Positions 22,635 through 30,915 of a stretch of DNA of 33,222 nucleotides are shown here, one piece after another. Numbering within the stretch: the stretch's first letter is position 1; each line of letters starts with the position of its first letter. A program made the translations under genes and the position numbers. Origin of the DNA: Croceibacterium sp. (lineage in GTDB: Bacteria; Pseudomonadota; Alphaproteobacteria; Sphingomonadales; Sphingomonadaceae); the NCBI GenBank assembly GCA_025450635.1, contig JANWHA010000024.1, positions 1 through 33,222 on the forward strand, read 5' to 3'. Below the pieces are notes generated by a model, which saw only the letters and a program-made list of their open reading frames with translations, made no database searches and had not been told where the DNA came from.

Positions 22635-23282
22635 GTGTTCGACTGGTTCCACCGCTTGATGCCGCAATCGGGCGATTTCTTCTCGCTGTTCGAACGCCAT
22701 TCCGCCGCCTGCGTGGCCGCCGCTGAGGCACTGGCCAAGCTGACCAAGGGCGAAGGCGACCCGGTCAAGCTGTGCGTCGAAATCCAGGATCGCGAGCACG
22801 AGGCCGACGAGATCATCCGCCAGGTTCTGAACGAGGTCCGCCACACCTTCCTGACGCCGTTCGACCGCGGCGCGATCATTGCCCTGATCGGCGCAATGGA
22901 CGATACGATCGACGAGATCCACGCCTGCGCCACGGCGATCGAGCTGTACGACTTCTCCGATTTCGAGCCCGAGATGAAGGAAATGGCCGACAAGGTTCTC
23001 GGGGCGATGAAGATGATCGACGACGGGTTGCCGATGCTGCGCGATGTCGCCCGCAACGGCAACGACCTGCACCGGCTGACCGCGCAGGTGGTAAGCGTCG
23101 AAGGCGAGGTCGACCGCATTCACGACCGCGGGCTGAAATCGAACTACGCCCGCGCCAAGGCGAGCGGCGACACGCTGCGTTTCATGGTCGGGCGCGAAAT
23201 CTACAAGCACCTCGAACGGATTGCCGACGAGTTCGAGGACGTCGCCAACCAGATCGACGGCATCGTCGTCGACCACGCCTGA
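22635..23282 (+). CDS. DUF47/PhoU-like partner of the Pit phosphate transporter
   Basis: A protein of about 215 aa of the DUF47 (PhoU-like, TIGR00153) family, all-helical, with conserved acidic patches: EIQDREHEADEIIRQ and AMDDTIDEIHACA, then EGEVDRIHDRG and YKHLERIADEFEDVANQID. Such proteins sit beside Pit transporters and are thought to regulate phosphate uptake. An ATG at 22629 is only 1 nt after AGGAGG (22622-22627). The GTG at 22635 has ideal spacing and gives VFDWFHRLMPQSG, which matches the family start, so it is preferred. The pit gene follows after 11 nt. Confidence 0.9.
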   Translation: MFDWFHRLMPQSGDFFSLFERHSAACVAAAEALAKLTKGEGDPVKLCVEIQDREHEADEIIRQVLNEVRHTFLTPFDRGAIIALIGAMDDTIDEIHACATAIELYDFSDFEPEMKEMADKVLGAMKMIDDGLPMLRDVARNGNDLHRLTAQVVSVEGEVDRIHDRGLKSNYARAKASGDTLRFMVGREIYKHLERIADEFEDVANQIDGIVVDHA

Positions 23283-23293
23283 GGGCGGCTGGG

Positions 23294-24292
23294 GTGCACC
23301 AGGTGGCCTTCCCGTTGCTGGTCGCGCTGATCGCGATGGCGTTGGCGTTCGATTTCCTCAACGGGCTGCACGACGCGGCGAACTCGATCGCCACGGTGGT
23401 TTCAACCCAACTGCTGTCGCCCTTCGTCGCGGTGTTCTTCGCCGCTGTCGGCAATTTCCTCGCGTATTGGCTGGTCGGGTTGCACGTCGCCACCACGGTC
23501 GGCTCGGGCATCATCGACAAGAACGTGGTGACGCCGGCCGTGGTGTTCGGCGCGCTCGGTGGAGCAATGACCTGGAACGTGCTCACGTGGCTCAAGGGCC
23601 TGCCGTCATCCTCCAGCCATGCCCTGATCGGCGGGCTGCTGGGCGCAGGCATCGCCCACAGCGGCTTCAGCGCGGTGGAAAGCGCCGGCACAAGCAAGAC
23701 GCTGATCGCCATCGTCGTCTCCCCGATGATCGGCTTCGCCATCGCCATGCTGCTGATGCTGCTGACCAGTGTCCTCTTCCAGCATGCCCAGCCGAGCCGC
23801 GCCAACCGCACCTTCAAGGCACTGCACCTGGTCTCCTCGGCCGCTCAATCGATCAGCCACGGCGGCAACGACGCGCAGAAGACGATGGGCGTGATCGCCG
23901 TGCTGCTGTACTCGACCGGCTATCTCGGCGGGCAGTTCCGCGTGCCCGAATGGGTGGTGCTGAGCTGCTATACCGCGATGGCGCTGGGGACCCTGTCGGG
24001 CGGCTGGCGGATCATCCGCACGATGGGATCGCGCCTGACGCGTCTCAACCACCATTCGGGCTTCTGCGCCTCGACCGCCAGTTCGATCGTGCTGTTCGGC
24101 GCCAGCGCGATGGGCATTCCCGTGTCGACCACGCACGCGATCGCCGGCAGCGTGGTCGGCACCGGCGCGGCGCGGCGGTCGAGCGCGGTGCGCTGGAGCG
24201 TGGTGACCCGGGTGGTCGTAGCCTGGTTCGTGACGATCCCGGCGAGCGGGGCGGTCGCCGCGCTGGTTTACCTGCTGACGACGCTGTTCTGA
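23294..24292 (+). CDS. pit: low-affinity inorganic phosphate transporter (PiT family)
   Basis: A 332-aa inner-membrane protein with about ten helices. The two inverted PiT signature repeats are visible: FDFLNGLHDAANSIATVVST near the N-terminus and SAAQSISHGGNDAQKTMGVI in the second half. LPSSSSHALIGGL and GIPVSTTHAIAGSVVG are the corresponding paired loops. It imports phosphate (as metal-phosphate) with protons. The start is a GTG at 23294 (VHQVAFPLLVALIAMALAFD), 11 nt after the DUF47 stop; a second GTG lies three codons on. The open frame extends upstream, but only as a shadow of the DUF47 gene. Confidence 0.94.
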   Translation: MHQVAFPLLVALIAMALAFDFLNGLHDAANSIATVVSTQLLSPFVAVFFAAVGNFLAYWLVGLHVATTVGSGIIDKNVVTPAVVFGALGGAMTWNVLTWLKGLPSSSSHALIGGLLGAGIAHSGFSAVESAGTSKTLIAIVVSPMIGFAIAMLLMLLTSVLFQHAQPSRANRTFKALHLVSSAAQSISHGGNDAQKTMGVIAVLLYSTGYLGGQFRVPEWVVLSCYTAMALGTLSGGWRIIRTMGSRLTRLNHHSGFCASTASSIVLFGASAMGIPVSTTHAIAGSVVGTGAARRSSAVRWSVVTRVVVAWFVTIPASGAVAALVYLLTTLF

Positions 24293-24337
24293 AATTTGAG
24301 CAGAGCGGCGCGCCCGCGCGCTGGCCGTTCGAAAGCC

Positions 24338-24412
24338 TGGTGACCCCTACGGGAATCGAACCCGTGTTTCAGCCGTGAGAGGGCCGCGTCCTAACCGCTA
24401 GACGAAGGGGCC
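24338..24412 (-). tRNA. tRNA-Glu(CTC)
   Basis: A 75-nt cloverleaf on the minus strand with encoded CCA. Acceptor stem GGCCCCT/AGGGGTC (one G-T pair), discriminator A. Anticodon arm CGGCC-CTCTCAC-GGCTG gives anticodon CTC, reading GAG. T-arm ACGGG-TTCGATT-CCCGT. It lies 28 nt downstream of a nearly identical tRNA-Glu(TTC). Confidence 0.95.
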
Positions 24413-24440
24413 ACACCAAAAAGGCATAGCGCACCACCGA

Positions 24441-24515
24441 TGGTGACCCCAACGGGAATCGAACCCGTGTTTCAGCCGTGAAAGGGCCGCGTCCTAACCG
24501 CTAGACGATGGGGCC
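24441..24515 (-). tRNA. tRNA-Glu(TTC)
   Basis: A 75-nt cloverleaf on the minus strand with encoded CCA. Acceptor GGCCCCA/TGGGGTC. Anticodon loop CTTTCAC gives TTC, reading GAA and GAG. It differs from its tandem neighbour at the anticodon and the last acceptor pair, where the change is compensated (T-A versus A-T). The pair likely arose by duplication and is probably cotranscribed. Confidence 0.95.
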
Positions 24516-24585
24516 GCACCGTTGGCGTGGCGGGCACTTAGGGGCGCGGGCGCAGGCGGTCAAGCCTGCGGACCGGCGGCGGGCG

Positions 24586-26367
24586 CTAGTCCGCCCAGGC
24601 GGCATCCTCGAGGTGGAGCTCGGCCTGCGGGCGGGGGCCCCAATCGTCGATCTTGGGGCGGCCTGCGAGCCACAAGCGCCGCCCGCTTGCGCCATGGAGC
24701 AGCGCCTGGCCCATCGGCGTTTCCGCCGCGCGGAAGGCGATCGCCTTGAAGCTCGCCCCGTCCTGCCCGCCCGCGATGAGGCGCACGTGGTCGCTGCCGA
24801 CCAGCTCCGCGCGGACCAGGCGAACGGGGCCGACCGCAACGCGCGGCGCGGGCCAGCCGACGCCGAACGGCCCGGCGGCCTCGAGCGTCTCGACCAGCTC
24901 CGGCGTGAGGCCGCCCGGCGCCAGCGCCAAATCCAGGGTGACCGTCCGCTCCGCCGAGGCTCTGCCTACCGCCGGGGCGAGCTGCGCGTCGAGCCATTCG
25001 GCAAGCTCGTCGAGCCGGGTTTCCTCCACCGTCAGCCCCGCCGCCATCGCGTGGCCGCCGCCGGCGATAAGCAGCCCTTTCTCCTTGGCGCCAATGATCG
25101 CCGCGCCCAGATCGACGCCGCTGATCGAACGCCCCGAGCCCTTGCCCTGGCCACTCTCCCGATCGAGCGCGACGACCAGCACCGGCTTGCCGGTCTTCTC
25201 CTTGATCCTCCCCGCGACGATGCCGATCACGCCCGGATGCCAGCCGTGGCCGGCAATGGTGAGCACCGCGCGGTTGTGCTGGCCGTCGATCTGACGTTCG
25301 GCCGCTTCCTGCACCCCTGCTTCGATGGCGCGGCGCTCCTCGTTGAGCCCCGAGAGCTGTTCGGCGATGGCGCGGGCCTCGTCGGGATCGTCGGTCGTCA
25401 GCAGCCGCACTCCGAGCGATGCTTCGCCCACGCGCCCGCCGGCGTTGATCCGCGGGCCGAGCGCGAAGCCGCAGTCGCTGCAGCTCGGCGGGCGAGTGAG
25501 GCGGCTGACATCGATCAGCGCCGCCATGCCGACGTTGCCGCGGTGGGCCATGACCTTGAGGCCCTGGGCCACGAACGCGCGGTTCAGCCCGCGGATCGCC
25601 GCGACGTCGGCCACGGTGCCGAGGGCCACGAGATCGAGCAGCGCGAACAGGTCGGGCTCGGGTCGGGTCTCGAAGAACCCCCGGCGGCGCAGCGTGCGCA
25701 CAAGCGCCACCGCCAGCACAAAAGCGACGCCGACGGCGGCCAAGTGACCGTGGGCGGCGGCTTCGTCGGCTTCGTCCTGCCGGTTTGGGTTGACCAGCGC
25801 GAAGGCGCGCGGAAGCTCGCCGGCGCATTTGTGGTGATCGACCACGATGACATCGATGCCCTCATCATGCGCGGCCGCCAGCGCCTCGAAGGCCATCGCG
25901 CCGCAATCGACGGTGACGATCAGGCTCGACCCTTCCGCCCCGAGCCGCACCAGCGCCTCTCCGCTCGGGCCATAGCCCTCCAGCAAACGGTCCGGGATGT
26001 AGGCGCGCGCTTGGTGTCCGAGCGTCCGCAGCAGGCGGATCAGCAACGCGGCGCTGGTCGCGCCATCCACGTCGTAGTCGCCGAAGATCGTCACCTGTTC
26101 GCCCGTTAGCACGGCCTGCGCGAGCCGGTCGGCCGCCGAGTCCATGTCGCTGAAGATCGACGGATCCGGCAGGAACGTCCGCAGGCTCGGTGCGCGATGG
26201 ATCGCCAATTGCTCGCGGGCGACGCCGCGGCCGATCAGGAGCTGGTCGAGGATGTCGTGATCGAGCGAAGCCGCGCCGTCGTCCAACGTCATGTTGCCGC
26301 CGCGCCAACGCCACGCCTTGCCCGACAGCGAAGCCTCGATGCCGAAAACTGCCGCGCGCGTCTGCAT
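24586..26367 (-). CDS. recJ: single-stranded-DNA-specific exonuclease RecJ
   Basis: A 593-aa DHH-superfamily 5'-3' exonuclease acting in recombination (RecF pathway), mismatch and base-excision repair. The DHH core is clear: TIFGDYDVDGATSAALL (motif I), IVTVDCGAMAFEAL, and IDVIVVDHHKCAGELP (motif III). The DHHA1 portion follows with FALGPRINAGGRVGEASLGV and GHGWHPGVIGIVAGRIKEK, then LIAGGGHAMAAGLTVEE. The C-terminal OB-like part ends in the WAD residues. The ATG at 26367 gives a normal N-terminus. It is transcribed towards the two tRNA-Glu genes, which lie 71 nt after its stop. Confidence 0.96.
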   Translation of the reverse strand: MQTRAAVFGIEASLSGKAWRWRGGNMTLDDGAASLDHDILDQLLIGRGVAREQLAIHRAPSLRTFLPDPSIFSDMDSAADRLAQAVLTGEQVTIFGDYDVDGATSAALLIRLLRTLGHQARAYIPDRLLEGYGPSGEALVRLGAEGSSLIVTVDCGAMAFEALAAAHDEGIDVIVVDHHKCAGELPRAFALVNPNRQDEADEAAAHGHLAAVGVAFVLAVALVRTLRRRGFFETRPEPDLFALLDLVALGTVADVAAIRGLNRAFVAQGLKVMAHRGNVGMAALIDVSRLTRPPSCSDCGFALGPRINAGGRVGEASLGVRLLTTDDPDEARAIAEQLSGLNEERRAIEAGVQEAAERQIDGQHNRAVLTIAGHGWHPGVIGIVAGRIKEKTGKPVLVVALDRESGQGKGSGRSISGVDLGAAIIGAKEKGLLIAGGGHAMAAGLTVEETRLDELAEWLDAQLAPAVGRASAERTVTLDLALAPGGLTPELVETLEAAGPFGVGWPAPRVAVGPVRLVRAELVGSDHVRLIAGGQDGASFKAIAFRAAETPMGQALLHGASGRRLWLAGRPKIDDWGPRPQAELHLEDAAWAD

Positions 26368-26549
26368 GCTCGGGGCCTATCCCAACGAGGCAAGGCGAGG
26401 AAGGCCGCCGATGCTGGTTTCGACAGCCGTGCGGCGTGGCGCCGCGCAACATTCCGAAAATGACACATCCGATTTCGAGCTATCGACGGTGCAAAGACTC
26501 GACCTAGACTTCGTTTACCTTCACAAATCAGACGGGAATTTCAGAGGGA

Positions 26550-27344
26550 TTGATCATTTCGAGGGCGGGGGACATCGGCGCGGGGGATAACGGCTCGGCT
26601 GTATCGCTGCTGTTTGCGGCGGGGTGCCGGCCGGGGGCCGATGCGTTTCGCCGACTGCTTGAAAAGCAAACCGGGTTTTCGATCAGCTTCGATCCGGCCG
26701 CCGAATTGGACACCGGGCCCGCTGCTCCGGCAGAGCATGGCCTGACGTGGCTGGAGCTGCTCGCCAACGGCCTGACGTTCGATCTGGTTGGGCTGGTTCC
26801 CGGCCCGCCGAACGATCCGCCACCCTGCGTCCACGGCTATGCCCTGGCGGCCGGAGCGGACCCGATCGGGTTGGAAGCGATCACGATACGCCCGGGGCCG
26901 CACCTGGCCGGGGGCCATACGATGATGCCCGTGATCCGCACCCTCGCGTGGGTCGGGGCGTCGCTGGCGTCGCTCGACGGGGTCGAAGCGGTCGCGTGGC
27001 ATCCCGCGCGCAGCTGGAGCGGGGCCGACTTTTTTCGCGAAGGCGTGCTGCGCTGGATCGAAGGCGGCGTGTTTCCCGGCCTCGGCCTCACCGCGCTCGC
27101 CTTGGCGCCGGACGGCGGGATGCAAAGCGAAGGGCTTTCACTGTTCACCGGGCAGGAACTGCGGATCGAGCCCGAGCTGGTGGCTGACAGGCCGACCGCG
27201 GCGAAGATCGGCGTCCGGCTGATCGACCTGCTGGTCGAAAGCGGCAGAGTCGAGGCGCCGCAACGCATAAGCGGGCCCGACGGCTTGCCGCTGCGCCTCG
27301 AGCCGTCGGCCAACGGCCGTTTCGTGCGAGTGTGGCGGGGCTAG
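26550..27344 (+). CDS. conserved-looking protein of unknown function
   Basis: About 264 aa from a TTG at 26550 (MIISRAGDIGAGDNGSAVSL). A stop lies upstream with no ATG or GTG before it, so the start is uncertain. I recognise no family with confidence. The mid-section HTMMPVIRTLAWVGASLASL and FREGVLRWIEGGVFPGLGLT suggests an alpha/beta fold, and the tail is KIGVRLIDLLVESGRVEAPQ. It has no signal peptide and no clear membrane helix. Its neighbours are recJ (divergent) and a broken AHH gene 48 nt downstream. Codon use looks like the rest of the window, with no sign of recent transfer. Confidence 0.7.
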   Translation: MIISRAGDIGAGDNGSAVSLLFAAGCRPGADAFRRLLEKQTGFSISFDPAAELDTGPAAPAEHGLTWLELLANGLTFDLVGLVPGPPNDPPPCVHGYALAAGADPIGLEAITIRPGPHLAGGHTMMPVIRTLAWVGASLASLDGVEAVAWHPARSWSGADFFREGVLRWIEGGVFPGLGLTALALAPDGGMQSEGLSLFTGQELRIEPELVADRPTAAKIGVRLIDLLVESGRVEAPQRISGPDGLPLRLEPSANGRFVRVWRG

Positions 27345-27391
27345 GCCAGCCACCGGTTGCCCGCCTTGCGGGGCCGATCCGCCGGCGACGG

Positions 27392-27879
27392 TTGGCGTTC
27401 CGCACTATCAACCGGCGCGGCGAGCCGAACTACCAGCCGGGAATGCAGCGCCACCACTTGCTGCCGCGCAGCTGCTGTCGGCGCGGTGCTTCGGCCGCCT
27501 GTTCGATCGCCTGGGCCGCGAACGAGTCGGTTTCGACGACTTTCGCCGCAACGGCCTGTTGCTGCCGTGCACCGATCCCGCCGCCCTGCGCATCGGCCTG
27601 CCGCTGCACCGCGGTCCGCATCGCGATTACAACGCGATGGTGTTCGAGCGTGTCGGCCGCATCGAGGGCGATTGGTCCGCGCGGCGGCTGCGCGCGCCGG
27701 AGCCGGCGCTGGAGGAGGCGCTGATGCGCCTGGCGCTGTTGCAGGGCGCGTTGCGCCGGCGATTGCTCGCCGACACGGCCCGGCTGCGGCTCAACCGGGG
27801 GGATCCGCTCGGCGCGGGCCGCGATTTCGCGGAGTTGGACGCGATGGCCGAATTGCTGTGGCGCGAGACGGCCCGGTAA
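27392..27879 (+). pseudogene. AHH-domain nuclease-like gene with a -1 frameshift
   Basis: Frame one begins at a TTG at 27392 (MAFRTINRRGEPNYQPGM) and reaches QRHHLLPR, the AHH (HNH-like) nuclease motif. It then runs out of family sense. One base is missing near 27467-27470: in the next frame translation resumes as QLLSARCFGRLFDRLGRERV, GFDDFRRNGLLLPC, then IGLPLHRGPHRDYNAMV, and continues to a TAA at 27879. The two parts together form one AHH-domain protein of about 160 aa. It is therefore a decayed gene or a sequencing/assembly error. The intact C-terminal part has an ATP-independent, Leu/Arg-rich helical tail. Confidence 0.8.
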
Positions 27880-27897
27880 GCGGGCACGCCGCTTCGA

Positions 27898-28899
27898 TCA
27901 CCCGGCGATGCGTACCTCGTCGTAGACCGGGTCGTAGCGCACGTTCAGCCCCATCGCCCTGAGCTTGTCGAAGCTGACATAAGCGTCGGCGGCAGCGGAA
28001 TTGCGCAGTCGGGTGAACTCGGAGGCGTCGTAATGTGTGGCGAGAAGGTCGAGCAGGCCGGCAAGCTTGACGTCGATGGTGCGCGCGTCGGTCATCCGAA
28101 ATTCGACCTTGCCGACTTCGGCACCTCCGATCCGGACCATCATCTGCGTGGGGGCTTCGGCCAGCAGGACCGCGCGCTCCGATTGCGGATAGCGCACAGG
28201 CGGAAGCGGCGTTACCTGCATCGCGGCGATCTTCGCAGCGAGGTTGGGCTCGGCGCCGACAGCCAGTCCGGGTTCGTTGAGTTGCGTTACCCTCAGCGAC
28301 GGCACGTCGCTTTGCGAGATCTGCGCTATGTCTACCTCGCGCAGTGTTTCCCGCGCGGCCGAAGAGGATGCTGTGCTCGGCACGGGGGCGGCGGGCGGCT
28401 CGTCGGCGACCGCCAACACCTGAATGGGCGGGCCGGGCAAGTCGACCGCGAGCGGAGGCGCCGGCAGGGGCTTGTCTTCGACGGTCGGGATTGACGCCGC
28501 CGGCGTCGCCTCAGGAAGAGCAACGAAGATGGGATCGAGCGGCTCGGGCGTCTGCGCGAGCGGCTTGGCTTGCGGCGCCGCGAAGATTTTCGGCGGTGGC
28601 GCGGAACGTCTTGAGTTTGCGCGGTGCCTCGCAGCATGAGTCGTCGGCGAGAGCTGTGGCGAATGCGGGATTGGCGCCGCGGCGAGCGAAAGCGGTGTTG
28701 GCCGAGGCGCCCGGACCGTCACGTTGTCTGGCGCTTTCGGCCGGGGAGCCAATTGCGGCAATGCGGCCAGGCAGCAACCGGCGAGCAGGAGGGCCGCCTC
28801 GGCGGGCCAACGACGTTCGGGCAGCGCGGCGGCGCGCGAAGCGAAGCGAACCGTGGGGGCGGCTCCGCTCTCGACATGCGCGCGAAAAGTCCCGTGCAT
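27898..28899 (-). CDS. membrane-anchored Pro/Ala-rich protein, unknown function
   Basis: 333 aa. The N-terminus is basic and cytoplasmic, followed by a hydrophobic segment about residues 34-50 (AEAALLLAGCCLAALPQL), which could be a signal anchor. A Pro/Ala-rich linker of about 130 residues spans the periplasm (for example PSTASSSAARETLREVDIAQ). The folded C-terminal domain of about 100 residues runs from VTPLPPVRYPQSERAVLLAE. It ends YVSFDKLRAMGLNVRYDPVY and DEVRIAG, a beta-alpha-beta pattern seen in stalk-like or amine-oxidase N-terminal-like domains, but this is only a resemblance. It is 82 nt downstream of leuA on the same strand. No function can be assigned. Confidence 0.75.
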   Translation of the reverse strand: MHGTFRAHVESGAAPTVRFASRAAALPERRWPAEAALLLAGCCLAALPQLAPRPKAPDNVTVRAPRPTPLSLAAAPIPHSPQLSPTTHAARHRANSRRSAPPPKIFAAPQAKPLAQTPEPLDPIFVALPEATPAASIPTVEDKPLPAPPLAVDLPGPPIQVLAVADEPPAAPVPSTASSSAARETLREVDIAQISQSDVPSLRVTQLNEPGLAVGAEPNLAAKIAAMQVTPLPPVRYPQSERAVLLAEAPTQMMVRIGGAEVGKVEFRMTDARTIDVKLAGLLDLLATHYDASEFTRLRNSAAADAYVSFDKLRAMGLNVRYDPVYDEVRIAG

Positions 28900-28981
28900 T
28901 CAACCCCCTGACCCGCGCACCATACCGCCCCATGGCGCCTGATGGCAACCGCTCGTGCGAAACGTCCCGTTGCGGGAAAGG

Positions 28982-30667
28982 TCAGGCTTGCTCCCGCACC
29001 GCGGAATTGGCCGCGCTGAGGATTGCGCGGACGCTGGCGGTGGCGACGTCCTGGTCGATGCCGACTCCCCACACGGTGTTGCCAGCGGGAGTGGTGCATT
29101 CGAGATAGGTCGCCGCGCGCGCGTCGGTCCCGGTGCCGAGCGCGTGCTCGGAGTAGTCGAGCACTTCGAGCTCGAGCGCGAATTCGTCCTTGAGCGTCGC
29201 CAGCACCGAGGCAATCAAACCCTTGCCGCGGCCGCTGACGCGCTGCTCGCGCCCGTCGACTTCGATCGTGCCGCTGAAGATGCGGTCGCCGTCGGCTGCC
29301 CGGCGCTCCTCGAAATCGACCAGGCGAAAGCGGCGTTCGGGCACCTTGACGAAGTAGGCCTTGCGGAAGGTGTCCCAGATATCGGCCGCATTGAGCTCCC
29401 GCCCGAGCTCGTCGGCGAGGCGCTGGACGTGCTGCGAGAAATCGACTTGCAGCTTCTTCGGCAGCTTGAGGCCCTGGTCCTGCTCTAGCACCCACGCGAA
29501 GCCGCCTTTGCCCGATTGCGAGTTGACGCGGATCACCGCTTCATAGCTACGGCCGAGATCCGCCGGGTCGATCGGCAGGTAGGGCACCCGCCACAGCTCG
29601 TCGTTGCGCTGCTCCTGCGCCGCGAAACCCTTCTTGATCGCGTCCTGGTGGCTGCCGGAGAAAGCGGTGAACACCAGCTCGCCGCCGTAGGGATGGCGCT
29701 GGTGGACCGGAATCTGGTTGCAGTATTCGACGGTCTCGATGATCCGGTCGATGTCGGAGAAATCGAGGCCCGGATCGATCCCTTGAGTGTACATGTTGAG
29801 CGCCAGGGTGACGAGGCAGCAGTTACCGGTGCGCTCGCCGTTGCCGAACAGGCAGCCCTCGATGCGGTCGGCCCCGGCCATCAAGCCCAGCTCGGCGGCC
29901 GCGACGCCGGTGCCGCGGTCGTTGTGGGTGTGCAGGCTGATCACCGCGCGGTCGCGATTGGGCAGGTTGCGGCAGAAGTATTCGATCTGGTCGGCGTAGA
30001 CGTTGGGCGTCGCCGCCTCGACCGTCGCCGGCAGGTTGAGGATGATCGGGCGCTCAGCGGTCGGCTGCAGCACCTCCATCACCGCCTCGCAGACCGAGAT
30101 CGAGAAATCGAGTTCGGCGGTGGAGAAGGTTTCCGGCGAGTACTGGAAATGCCAGTCGGTTTCGGGCCGTTTCGCCGCTTCGTCGCGCATTACCTTGGCG
30201 CCCTTGACCGCGATTTCGCGCACCTCTTCGGGCGTCATGCGAAAGACGATCTCGCGCCACGCCGGGCTGACCGCGTTGTAGAGGTGGACGATCGCCTTGT
30301 CCGCGCCTCCGAGGCTCTGGAACGAGGTGCGGATCAGGTCCTCGCGCGACTGGGTCAGCACCTGGACGATCACGTCGTCGGGGATCTTGCCCGAGCGCAC
30401 GAGGGCCGAGATGAAATCGAACTCGGTTTGCCCGGCGGCGGGGAAACCGATTTCGATTTCCTTGACGCCGATCTCGACCAGCGTATCGAAGAAGCGGTTC
30501 TTCTTCACCGCGTCCATGGGATCGACGATCGCCTGGTTGCCGTCGCGCAAGTCGGTCGAGAGCCAGCGCGGCGGCTGGGTGATCGTCCGGCTGGGCCACT
30601 GCCGGTCGGGCAGCGGCACCTGCGGGAAGGGCCGGTACTTGCGGCTCGGATCGCTGAGCATCGCCAT
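28982..30667 (-). CDS. leuA: 2-isopropylmalate synthase
   Basis: A 561-aa enzyme that condenses acetyl-CoA with 2-ketoisovalerate, the first committed step of leucine synthesis. The N-terminal catalytic TIM barrel has [18 protein letters not shown] (the LRDG metal/substrate motif) and [20 protein letters not shown] with the metal-binding His pair. [20 protein letters not shown] belongs to the barrel end. The C-terminal LeuA regulatory dimer domain (leucine feedback) extends from about residue 430 and includes [18 protein letters not shown] and [13 protein letters not shown]. The length fits type-2 LeuA. The ATG at 30667 ([18 protein letters not shown]) is preceded by a leucine-rich leader peptide and pairing segments that suggest attenuation. 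Confidence 0.96.
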   Translation of the reverse strand: MAMLSDPSRKYRPFPQVPLPDRQWPSRTITQPPRWLSTDLRDGNQAIVDPMDAVKKNRFFDTLVEIGVKEIEIGFPAAGQTEFDFISALVRSGKIPDDVIVQVLTQSREDLIRTSFQSLGGADKAIVHLYNAVSPAWREIVFRMTPEEVREIAVKGAKVMRDEAAKRPETDWHFQYSPETFSTAELDFSISVCEAVMEVLQPTAERPIILNLPATVEAATPNVYADQIEYFCRNLPNRDRAVISLHTHNDRGTGVAAAELGLMAGADRIEGCLFGNGERTGNCCLVTLALNMYTQGIDPGLDFSDIDRIIETVEYCNQIPVHQRHPYGGELVFTAFSGSHQDAIKKGFAAQEQRNDELWRVPYLPIDPADLGRSYEAVIRVNSQSGKGGFAWVLEQDQGLKLPKKLQVDFSQHVQRLADELGRELNAADIWDTFRKAYFVKVPERRFRLVDFEERRAADGDRIFSGTIEVDGREQRVSGRGKGLIASVLATLKDEFALELEVLDYSEHALGTGTDARAATYLECTTPAGNTVWGVGIDQDVATASVRAILSAANSAVREQA

Positions 30668-30720
30668 GTCAAGAACGCCTTAGTGCATGAACCCCGCGCG
30701 GCAAGCGGCGCGCGCGATTT

Positions 30721-30805
30721 CGACTTTCGGAGGGTGCAAGAGCCCTTAGGCGGGCTGCCTGCGCCGGGCGCAGGGCAGGTGTCGCGTCTAAGGGCGCGTA
30801 AGTCG
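30721..30805 (-). promoter_or_regulatory. leuA leader region with mutually exclusive pairings (attenuator-like)
   Basis: Segment 30788-30795 (containing the leader-peptide stop) is exactly complementary over 8 nt to 30742-30749, and 30800-30805 to 30721-30726 over 6 nt. Those same 3' segments also form local hairpins: AGCCC/GGGCT (30741-30756) and a 10-bp stem with one bulge (30755-30778). Ribosome stalling at leucine codons would free one arrangement and block the other. A final terminator with a U tract is not clear. Confidence 0.6.
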
Positions 30806-30835
30806 AAGCAGCGCAAGAAGCTCGCGGCGGTGCAT
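30788..30835 (-). CDS. leuL: leucine-rich leader peptide of leuA
   Basis: A 15-codon frame, MHRRELLALLRLTRP then TAG, beginning at 30835 about 170 nt upstream of leuA. Five of 15 codons are leucine, clustered in ELLALLRL. Leu-rich leaders ahead of leucine-synthesis genes are the hallmark of ribosome-mediated attenuation. No strong ribosome-binding site precedes the ATG. Its stop codon lies within one arm of the long-range pairing described for this region. Confidence 0.65.
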   Translation of the reverse strand: MHRRELLALLRLTRP

Positions 30836-30877
30836 GCGGCCGAGATAGGCGAGGATGGTTAAGAAATCCAGCAGTTT

Positions 30878-30901
30878 GGGGCCGAACGAGCGTCCGGCCC
30901 C
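30878..30901 (-). terminator. possible terminator hairpin after yceI
   Basis: GGGGCCG (30878-30884) and CGGCCCC (30895-30901) form a 7-bp stem around 10 nt, 15 nt after the yceI stop. No U tract follows on the minus strand, so termination efficiency is doubtful. Confidence 0.4.
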
Positions 30902-30915
30902 TTCGAAAGCGGTCG

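Noticed and set aside
22772-23293. Long N-terminal extension of the Pit frame
   Set aside because: The sequence is an Arg-rich shadow of the DUF47 gene; the PiT family starts at the GTG at 23294.
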